A DNA stretch of 5,026 bases, taken from contig CAYNNI010000023.1 of assembly GCA_964398805.1 (NCBI GenBank), positions 1 to 5,026 of the forward strand, given 5' to 3'. The notes beneath the pieces were generated by a model. It did not search any database and was not told the DNA's origin. It saw nothing but the letters and a program-made list of their open reading frames with translations. Made by a program: the position numbers and the translations under genes. Shown piece after piece: positions 1 to 4,203 of this stretch. Numbering within the stretch: the first letter of the stretch is position 1; each line of letters begins with the position of its first letter. The stretch comes from CAISDH01 sp964398805 (GTDB lineage: Archaea > Micrarchaeota > Micrarchaeia > Micrarchaeales > Micrarchaeaceae).

Positions 1-17
1 CCATTGTGACTACCTAT

Positions 18-52
18 TGATAACATTTATGTTATCATTAAGCATTTATGCC
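18..52 (-). promoter_or_regulatory. Inverted repeat and TATA-like cores, possible operator/promoter of a leftward gene off the left edge
   Basis: Bases 18-26 (TGATAACAT) and 29-37 (ATGTTATCA) form a perfect 9-bp inverted repeat around TT. The core CATTTATG at 24-31 recurs at 43-50, 19 bases away, where it sits inside a shorter dyad (GCAT-TT-ATGC, 42-51). Read leftward, CATAAATG is TATA-like, and an ATG lies on the minus strand at 4-2; the nearer core is about 24 bases from it, which suits an archaeal core promoter with a near-leaderless start. A symmetric site overlapping a TATA box is what a dimeric archaeal repressor would bind. The promoter and operator roles are inferred, since the gene itself is outside the window. 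AT-rich dyads can also arise by chance. Confidence 0.45.
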
Positions 53-169
53 TTTCCAAATAGCAATGCCGTGCCTGCGAGGAAGCTCCCGCAGCGCCAT
101 GCGCTTACTGCTCTGGAAACGCTTTTAGCTCCCGCCCTTGCCGCTCTCCCCCGACCGCGAGCAGCAAGC

Positions 170-361
170 TTAGCCCTCTTTTATCTTCCGTGCCACGTAC
201 TCTATGCCGTCGAGCGTGCCGAACTTTCTGAGCACTTTCCGCTCAACGTCAGCGATCTGGGGGAATCCGGTGACAACGGCATCGCCTATCTCGCGGCCTA
301 TGCCCTCGGCCATTATGTAAGGCGCGTGACCGTGTCCCGAGTAGCTCATCACCGTTGTCAT
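170..361 (-). CDS. Small orphan protein, 63 residues, function unknown
   Basis: This leftward frame runs from ATG (361) to TAA. I do not recognise the family. The protein has a Gly/His-rich start (SGHGHAPY at about 8-15), then a mixed middle with IGDAVVTGFPQIADVERK (about 25-42), and a charged, helix-like C-terminus ending VARKIKEG. There is no signal peptide, membrane segment or Cys metal site. Reasons to think it real: a TATA-like box (383-393) lies about 26 bases upstream of the ATG, as expected for a leaderless archaeal gene; codon use (ATA, TAC, GAG, GGC) resembles the neighbours; and the composition is protein-like. The opposite strand is open over the same stretch but reads as low-complexity antisense. 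It is divergent from the epimerase gene and separated from it by 129 bases. It could be a fragment of a longer ancestral protein or a spurious frame. Confidence 0.55.
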   Translation of the reverse strand: MTTVMSYSGHGHAPYIMAEGIGREIGDAVVTGFPQIADVERKVLRKFGTLDGIEYVARKIKEG

Positions 362-382
362 AAAATTGCTTTTCTTTCAGGA

Positions 383-393
383 GATAGATATGG
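383..393 (-). promoter_or_regulatory. TATA-like box for the 63-residue orphan gene
   Basis: Read on the minus strand the sequence is CCATATCTATC, centred about 26 bases before the ATG at 361. Archaeal TATA boxes sit about 26-27 bases before the transcription start, so the message would begin at or very near the start codon. No Shine-Dalgarno sequence is seen before that ATG, which agrees with leaderless translation. The assignment rests on spacing and base composition only. Confidence 0.45.
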
Positions 394-453
394 CCTGACG
401 CCGCCACGGCGATTGACGTATGCATCCGGGAAGGCCCCGGAAGCCGCAATGCA

Positions 454-463
454 CTTATTTATC
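454..463 (+). promoter_or_regulatory. TATA box of the epimerase/dehydratase gene
   Basis: CTTATTTATC stands out as AT-rich after a GC-rich stretch and is centred about 32 bases before the ATG at 491. The predicted transcription start is about 485, leaving a leader of only a few bases. No clear Shine-Dalgarno sequence fits in that space. A T-run (464-468) follows directly. This is the usual archaeal pattern of TATA box plus near-leaderless start. Confidence 0.6.
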
Positions 464-490
464 TTTTTGGAGAGAATTACCTGCGATTAA

Positions 491-1465
491 ATGAAAGGCA
501 CCGTGCTGGTAACCGGCGTGACCGGCTTCATCGGAAGCCACCTCGCGTTGAGGCTTGCAAACGACGGCTATGAGGTTTACGGCTTGACGAAGCCCTCGGT
601 CAGCAAGGACATGAGGAGCCTGCAGGACTTCCTCAAGGACGTGACCGTGTTCACCTGCGACATATCCGATTACCACTCTGTCTACAACCTGCTGAAGAGC
701 GTGGACATGGACACCGTCGTGCACCTGGCTGCGCTGAGCCCGGTGAGGGACTCGTTCGAGAAGCCGTTCTCGTACGCGCAGACAAACATAGTGGGAACGA
801 TGAACATAGCGCATTCGCTCCTGAACCTCCCCGATTTCGAGAAAAGGAGACTGGTCTACGCGTCCACCGCCGAGGTGTACGGCGCACAGAAAACCAGCCC
901 TATAACCGAGGAGTCGCCGCTGAATCCTTCGAGCCCGTACGCGGTTACCAAGGCGTCCACAGACCTATACCTCAGGATGCTCGCGCGCGTTTACGGGATG
1001 GGCACCACGATAATGCGGTGCACGAACACGTACGGCAGGAAGCTCGACACATCGTTCTTCGTGGAGTACCTCGTAACAAGCATGCTGAAAGGGAACAAGA
1101 TCTACATCGGGGCGCCAAATTCAGTCAGGGCCTACATGTATGTCGACGACCATGTGGACGCATACGTAAAGGCGATAGAGAAGCGCGACATCAAGGGCGA
1201 AGCCTTCAATTTCTGCGTGGAGCGCGGGATGTCCAACGGCGACGTTGCCCTGAAGATCGCGGATCTGATCGGTTACGACAGGAAGAACATAGAGCCCGGG
1301 AAGTATCCGCCCAACTACCCCGTAAGGCCCATCGAGTCAGACCAGCCGTTCATAGTGCTCGACAGCAGGAAGGCCAAGGAGGTGCTGGGTTGGTCGCCTG
1401 CGGTCAGCCTGGACGACGGCTTGAAGAAGACCATCGACTTCTGGAGGGAGAAGCTCAAGGCGTGA
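491..1465 (+). CDS. NAD-dependent epimerase/dehydratase (extended SDR) acting on an NDP-sugar
   Basis: A 324-residue cytosolic Rossmann enzyme of the extended short-chain dehydrogenase/reductase family, full length for NDP-sugar epimerases and 4,6-dehydratases. The N-terminal NAD(P) motif is TGVTGFIGSHL (Gly9, Gly12, Gly15). HLAALSPV (78-85) matches the conserved H-x-A-A segment, ASTAEVYG (124-131) is the active-site strand, and Tyr150-x-x-x-Lys154 in SPYAVTKAS is the catalytic pair. RAYMYVDDHVDA (213-224) and the C-terminal KEVLGWSP (296-303) are typical of the substrate-binding half. Glu128 in STAEVYG is shared with GDP-mannose 4,6-dehydratase, RmlB and UDP-xylose synthase, whereas GalE-type epimerases usually have a non-acidic residue there; the Asp of RmlB's Thr-Asp-Glu triad is Ala here. 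A 4,6-dehydratase-like or decarboxylase-like role is therefore slightly favoured over simple 4-epimerisation, but the substrate is unknown. The ATG is supported by the TATA box at 454-463 and by the nucleotide motif beginning at residue 8. It probably supplies a modified NDP-sugar to the neighbouring transferases. Confidence 0.93.
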   Translation: MKGTVLVTGVTGFIGSHLALRLANDGYEVYGLTKPSVSKDMRSLQDFLKDVTVFTCDISDYHSVYNLLKSVDMDTVVHLAALSPVRDSFEKPFSYAQTNIVGTMNIAHSLLNLPDFEKRRLVYASTAEVYGAQKTSPITEESPLNPSSPYAVTKASTDLYLRMLARVYGMGTTIMRCTNTYGRKLDTSFFVEYLVTSMLKGNKIYIGAPNSVRAYMYVDDHVDAYVKAIEKRDIKGEAFNFCVERGMSNGDVALKIADLIGYDRKNIEPGKYPPNYPVRPIESDQPFIVLDSRKAKEVLGWSPAVSLDDGLKKTIDFWREKLKA

Positions 1466-1466
1466 A

Positions 1467-2165
1467 CTACCCCTCGAGCCACGCCTTCTCCGCGTCTTTT
1501 ATGTCCTTTGGCGTGTTGATGCTCATCCAGCCTTCTGTGTCGGCTATCATGTAACCGAGAATCTCTCCCTTGCCTGCGAGCTTGGCGAAGACCGCGTCCT
1601 CTATGGAGCCCCTATCGGGTATGCGCTCGAGCAGCTTCCTGTTGAATATGTATATGCCGATGCTGACCGGCACCTCTGGTATCCTCCTGCCGTAGACGAA
1701 CTCGCTTATCTTGCTGTTACCGTCGAACTTTAGCACGCTGAACCTGCAGTGGTACGGCGCGGCAGCCATCGTGACTATGGGCCTGCTCTTCTCGTGAGCC
1801 TCTATCATCCTGTGCAGGTTCATGTTCGTGAGCTCGTCGGAGTTCATCGCCACGAAGTCCTCGTCGGTGACGAAGCGCTGTATCGCAAGCCTGAATGCCT
1901 GCGCGGTTCCGCCATCCACGGTGTGCTCGCTGAAGTCGACCTCGAGCCCGAAATTGTCGTTCTTCTTCATGAATTCGAATATCTTCTCCTTCTTGTAGGC
2001 GACGCCGAGCACCAGGCGCTTTATGCCGTACTGCTTAAGCCAGCTTATGACCCAGTACAGGATGGGCTTGCCGTTCACTTCCACCAAGGTCTTCGGGCTG
2101 TTCCTTGTCAACGGGAACAGCCTGGAGCCCTCCCCACCGGCAATCACAACCGCGGTCCTGATCAT
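1467..2165 (-). CDS. Sugar-1-phosphate nucleotidyltransferase (NTP_transferase family)
   Basis: A 232-residue single-domain enzyme that joins an NTP to a sugar-1-phosphate, giving an NDP-sugar plus pyrophosphate. The length suits stand-alone cytosolic members such as HddC-, RfbF- or MurU-like proteins; it lacks the left-handed helix C-terminal domain of GlmU or GlgC. The signature loop is at residues 9-25 (AGGEGSRLFPLTRNSPK), with Arg15 and Lys25 conserved, followed by TLVEVNGKPIL. DGGTAQAFRLA (84-94) is the base/sugar-binding segment (usually GTAxA), and MNSDELTN (107-114) carries the metal-binding Asp110, with Ser replacing the more usual Gly before it. Near the end GWMSINTPKDIKDAE (212-226) matches the usual W-x-D-I-G-T-P-E-D segment, but Ser215 stands where a second metal-binding Asp is typical. 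It lies downstream of and on the same strand as the GT4 gene, with 51 bases between. Base and sugar specificity (guanylyl, thymidylyl, uridylyl or cytidylyl) cannot be told from the motifs. Confidence 0.92.
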   Translation of the reverse strand: MIRTAVVIAGGEGSRLFPLTRNSPKTLVEVNGKPILYWVISWLKQYGIKRLVLGVAYKKEKIFEFMKKNDNFGLEVDFSEHTVDGGTAQAFRLAIQRFVTDEDFVAMNSDELTNMNLHRMIEAHEKSRPIVTMAAAPYHCRFSVLKFDGNSKISEFVYGRRIPEVPVSIGIYIFNRKLLERIPDRGSIEDAVFAKLAGKGEILGYMIADTEGWMSINTPKDIKDAEKAWLEG

Positions 2166-2182
2166 AATACCACACGCATCAT
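2162..2182 (-). CDS. Possible 6-codon leader mini-ORF (MMRVVL) overlapping the nucleotidyltransferase start
   Basis: On the minus strand ATG ATG CGT GTG GTA TTA TGA starts at 2182 and ends with TGA sharing bases with the nucleotidyltransferase ATG (an ATGA overlap). If the TATA-like box centred near 2208 is used, transcription would start near 2182, so the mini-ORF start would be nearly leaderless. The real gene has no good Shine-Dalgarno sequence, so termination-reinitiation coupling is conceivable. A frame this short with two ATGs can arise by chance, so the call is weak. Confidence 0.2.
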   Translation of the reverse strand: MMRVVL

Positions 2183-2202
2183 GTACGCTAACCCGAGTCT
2201 CT

Positions 2203-2213
2203 GATAATAATGG
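2203..2213 (-). promoter_or_regulatory. Possible internal TATA-like box upstream of the nucleotidyltransferase
   Basis: The minus strand reads CCATTATTATC, centred about 43 bases before the ATG at 2165. This predicts a start near 2182 and a leader of about 17 bases. It lies in the 51-base gap after the GT4 stop codon, so the nucleotidyltransferase may have its own promoter as well as being co-transcribed with GT4. The match to a TATA consensus is moderate. Confidence 0.35.
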
Positions 2214-2216
2214 CGC

Positions 2217-3293
2217 CTAGCCTTTTAATACCTTTTTGTAAACGTCGACAATCTCCTCTACTGTCCTTTCCCAGGTGAAGGATCGCGAATACGCAAGGGC
2301 CCGCCGCCTAAGTTTTTCATCATAGCCCCTGCTGCCCAGGCCCCTGATAATCTTTGCCATGCTGCTCTCGTCTCCCGCTTCAAGGCAGTACCTTTTCACC
2401 TCCCTGGGGACCTTCCCGCGCTCGTAAACCAGCACCGGAAGCCCCCTTGCCTGCGCCTCCAGTACCGGCAGGCCGAAGCCCTCATACAGGCTGGGGAATA
2501 TAAGCGCGTCGAAGCTGTCGTAAATCTTGACCCTGTCAGTTCTGGGCGCTATGTCCCTGAACTCGACGCTGTCCAGTCCGTTGCGGCGCTTGTAGTCCAG
2601 CATCTCGTCGTGCAGTACGCCCTTGCCGTATATCAGGAACTTGCACTTCCGCCTGTCCTGTTTCAGCATGTTGGCTATGCGCATTATCGACATCACGTTC
2701 TTGTGCACGGCCAATGCACCCATGTAACCAACAACGAAAGGCTTCTTTGATGTCCTTTGAGGCCTTAATTTTCTGGCCAGCAGCGCATGGTCAACGCCGA
2801 GCGGCACGACCATGTTCTCGCTGACGTTCCTGAACATGTCCAACGTCTCATCCCTGGTTTGCGCCGAGTCAAACATCACGAAATCAGAATACTTAAGGGC
2901 GCACCCTATGTTGAACCGCACTACGTGGTTGAACGCGCGCTGTATCAACCCTGAATGGAGCCCCTTGCGCATCCGTATCAGGTCGTGCACAGTCGTTACC
3001 ACCTTCGCCTTAGATCCGAACAGCTTGAAGAGCGGCACTGCGTAGCCGATCTCGTGGTTTGTAACGTGCACAATGTCGAAATCCTTCCTGGCGCCGCCAA
3101 ACACCCTCGGCACCAGCAGGAGGAACGCGGCAAGGAAGCCGAACACATCGTTGCTCTTGACCTTGTCCAATACGTATATGTGCGTCACGCTGTTTCTTCT
3201 ACCGAGCAGCTTGGACACCTGGTACGCGTATTCGATTATGCCCGACGCGCTCCTCTTGTAAGGCTTTACAACATTCACAATTCCGATCTTCAT
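2217..3293 (-). CDS. GT4-family glycosyltransferase (GT-B fold)
   Basis: A 358-residue, full-length retaining glycosyltransferase of CAZy family GT4 (Glycos_transf_1). The N-terminal acceptor domain starts MKIGIVN, has a Gly-containing loop near 13-21 in place of the usual GG, a hydrophobic, basic-flanked segment at about 49-67 (FGFLAAFLLLVPR) that may sit on the membrane surface, DIVHVTNHE (73-81) and TTVHDL (100-105). The linker region is VVPLGVD (162-168). The C-terminal donor domain holds VGYMGALAVHKNV (188-200; Lys198 is the usual phosphate-contacting residue), FLIYGKG (219-225), and the family's E-x7-E motif, Glu271 and Glu279, in SLYEGFGLPVLEAQARG. The C-terminal WERTVEEIVDVYKKVL helix is typical. 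It would transfer a sugar from an NDP- donor to a lipid-linked or glycan acceptor on the cytosolic face. The ATG is fixed by the conserved start and by an in-frame TGA upstream (3344-3342) with no ATG, GTG or TTG between. There is no evident Shine-Dalgarno sequence; see the mini-ORF overlapping its start. Confidence 0.95.
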   Translation of the reverse strand: MKIGIVNVVKPYKRSASGIIEYAYQVSKLLGRRNSVTHIYVLDKVKSNDVFGFLAAFLLLVPRVFGGARKDFDIVHVTNHEIGYAVPLFKLFGSKAKVVTTVHDLIRMRKGLHSGLIQRAFNHVVRFNIGCALKYSDFVMFDSAQTRDETLDMFRNVSENMVVPLGVDHALLARKLRPQRTSKKPFVVGYMGALAVHKNVMSIMRIANMLKQDRRKCKFLIYGKGVLHDEMLDYKRRNGLDSVEFRDIAPRTDRVKIYDSFDALIFPSLYEGFGLPVLEAQARGLPVLVYERGKVPREVKRYCLEAGDESSMAKIIRGLGSRGYDEKLRRRALAYSRSFTWERTVEEIVDVYKKVLKG

Positions 3294-3331
3294 AAAATCG
3301 TCCGCGCGCCCCGCCCGCGCCCGCAGGCCAT
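3290..3331 (-). CDS. Possible 13-codon leader ORF coupled to the GT4 start
   Basis: On the minus strand ATG at 3331 opens a frame translating as MACGRGRGARTIL, closed by TGA that overlaps the GT4 start codon as ATGA. A GAGG Shine-Dalgarno-like tetramer lies 5 bases before this ATG, while none is visible before the GT4 ATG itself, whose upstream sequence is GC-rich. This suggests translational coupling: ribosomes ending on the mini-ORF re-start at GT4. The ATG is exactly the loop of a 6-bp hairpin (3323-3337). The frame is short, Arg/Gly-rich because the DNA is GC-rich, and could be fortuitous. Confidence 0.3.
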   Translation of the reverse strand: MACGRGRGARTIL

Positions 3332-3337
3332 GCCTGC
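3323..3337 (-). promoter_or_regulatory. Perfect hairpin with the mini-ORF start codon in its loop
   Basis: The minus strand reads GCAGGC, ATG, GCCTGC: two perfectly complementary 6-base arms around a 3-base loop that is the leader-ORF start codon. In RNA this stem (five G-C pairs and one A-U pair) would lie in the GT4 leader and could limit or time access to the start codon. It is followed by a very GC-rich stretch (3300-3322). The arms are plain to see; the regulatory role is inferred. Confidence 0.4.
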
Positions 3338-3375
3338 CTCTTCAACTCGCCTTCCTGCTCTTATCATCCATAAAG

Positions 3376-3391
3376 CAAATACTTATATCCT
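3376..3391 (+). promoter_or_regulatory. Strong TATA box with BRE-like element; methyltransferase promoter, possibly bidirectional
   Basis: CTTATATC (3382-3389) is the best archaeal TATA box in the window, and the preceding GCAAAT (3375-3380) fits a purine-AA BRE element. Predicted rightward transcription starts near 3411. This is after the TTG at 3401 and before the Shine-Dalgarno sequence and ATG at 3440, so it decides the methyltransferase start. Read leftward the same bases give GGATATAAG preceded by GGGAA, so the element could also drive the GT4 gene with a leader of about 66 bases that contains the mini-ORF and hairpin. Another weak leftward TATA-like stretch is GGATGATAAGA (3359-3369). 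Confidence 0.65.
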
Positions 3392-3427
3392 TCCCTGGAG
3401 TTGATTAAAGGAAAAACGCGGAGCGCT

Positions 3428-3435
3428 AGGAAGGA
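3428..3435 (+). promoter_or_regulatory. Ribosome binding site deciding the methyltransferase start
   Basis: AGGAAGGA ends four bases before the ATG at 3440. It is the clearest Shine-Dalgarno-like site in the window and supports ATG 3440 over the in-frame TTG at 3401, which lies upstream of the predicted transcription start. Confidence 0.6.
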
Positions 3436-3439
3436 TACA

Positions 3440-4123
3440 ATGCCCATAAAAGAGGATATACTTACGATACTCGGGGATCCGAAGCTGGCGATCGACAGGC
3501 TGTTCGACATGCACGAGAGGGCGCAAAGGTACGACCTGCTCAACGAGGTCTTCATAAAAAGGTGCTATGCGTGGCTGTACGAGAAGATAGACCGGCCGAC
3601 TGTGCTGATAGACATAGGCGCCAACATAGGCGACACGCCCATCTATTTCTCCACGAATCCGAACATCAGGCGCATATTCGCGTACGAGCCCTATCCCTAC
3701 CTATACAATCAGGCGAAGAGCAACACCAGGGGCATAGGCAACATAGAGCTGATCAATCGCGCAATCTCGGATAGGAACGAGAGGAAGCCGATATCCGCGG
3801 GCTACAAAGCAACGGCAAAGAGCAGATACGAGCCCGTAAGCGGCCGAGACGCGCGAACGATACTTTCGCAGACCATCGATGACGCGATAACAAGTGCAAG
3901 AAGGAAAGGGACAGGCGCGGTGGCAATAAAATGCGACTGCGAGGGCTGCGAAGCCACAATATTCGAGAAGGCGCGGCTGGGCGGCGTCTACGCAATGCAG
4001 ATCGAATACCACGCCACGAGCATTCGGGACGCCCTGCTCGGGCAGTTGAAAGGCAGGTTCTCTACACAAGTGCGTAAATCTGACTACGACCCTAATGCGG
4101 GATTCGTCTTTGCATGGAGGTGA
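3440..4123 (+). CDS. FkbM-family SAM-dependent methyltransferase
   Basis: A 227-residue class I methyltransferase from ATG 3440. The same frame extends upstream to a TTG at 3401 (13 more codons), but that codon precedes the predicted transcription start. The AdoMet-binding motif I is VLIDIGANIGDTPIYF (55-70; Asp58, Gly60, Asn62, Gly64), followed by the acidic ribose-binding residue Glu83 in FAYEPYPYLYNQAKSN. The FkbM signature K-x-D-x-E-G-x-E appears at 164-171 as KCDCEGCE (Asp166, Glu168, Glu171), then MQIEYH (186-191). The family methylates hydroxyl groups, often on sugars of glycans, lipids or polyketides; in this context O-methylation of a surface-glycan sugar is the likely job. The first Cys of the signature (Ile, Met or Val in most members) is less usual. 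It has its own promoter and is followed after 80 bases by the sulfatase-like gene on the same strand. There is no membrane segment, so it is cytosolic. Confidence 0.92.
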   Translation: MPIKEDILTILGDPKLAIDRLFDMHERAQRYDLLNEVFIKRCYAWLYEKIDRPTVLIDIGANIGDTPIYFSTNPNIRRIFAYEPYPYLYNQAKSNTRGIGNIELINRAISDRNERKPISAGYKATAKSRYEPVSGRDARTILSQTIDDAITSARRKGTGAVAIKCDCEGCEATIFEKARLGGVYAMQIEYHATSIRDALLGQLKGRFSTQVRKSDYDPNAGFVFAWR

Positions 4124-4150
4124 ACGCGATCAGGCGCGGCCGGTGCAAAA

Positions 4151-4183
4151 GTATATGATATTTCCCTCAAGATACGATAATAA
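4151..4183 (+). promoter_or_regulatory. Candidate TATA boxes for the sulfatase-like gene
   Basis: Two AT-rich stretches lie in the 80-base gap after the methyltransferase: GTATATGATA (4151-4160), predicting a start near 4182, and ACGATAATAA (4174-4183), predicting a start near 4204, which would make the ATG at 4204 leaderless. No Shine-Dalgarno sequence precedes either candidate start codon, which favours the second box. Co-transcription with the methyltransferase is also possible. Confidence 0.45.
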
Positions 4184-4203
4184 ACTGCCGCTTCTGCATC
4201 TGC

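Noticed and set aside
38..100. Leftward 20-codon frame (MALRELPRRHGIAIWKGINA) in the left intergenic stretch
   Set aside because: Too short to judge, with only a weak AT stretch (TAAAAG) upstream and no known motif; it may be chance.
1..169. Search for tRNA, C/D-box RNA or a terminator in the left intergenic stretch
   Set aside because: No T-loop GTTCGA-like motif, no paired C and D boxes and no long T-run; only short GC-rich inverted bits such as GCGC-CAT-GCGC.
17..490. Rightward 157-codon frame from a TTG, ending right before the epimerase ATG
   Set aside because: It starts inside the left-edge dyad, runs antisense to the 63-codon gene and through both promoter regions, and its product is Ala/Leu/Pro/Arg-rich with no recognisable motif.
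455..814. Leftward 119-codon frame over the epimerase 5' half
   Set aside because: Antisense shadow rich in Val, His and Arg; the opposite strand holds a strongly supported SDR enzyme.
1018..1554. Rightward 178-codon frame overlapping the epimerase and running into the convergent gene
   Set aside because: Frame-shifted shadow with Arg/His/Gly-rich translation across two well-supported genes; no sign of a true frameshift, since the epimerase is intact.
1749..2204. Rightward 151-codon frame opposite the nucleotidyltransferase
   Set aside because: Antisense to a clear enzyme; His/Val/Leu-rich composition is that of a reverse-strand shadow.
3401..3439. TTG at 3401 as the start of the FkbM methyltransferase
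   Set aside because: It is only about 16 bases from the TATA centre, upstream of the predicted transcription start, while ATG 3440 has a good Shine-Dalgarno site.
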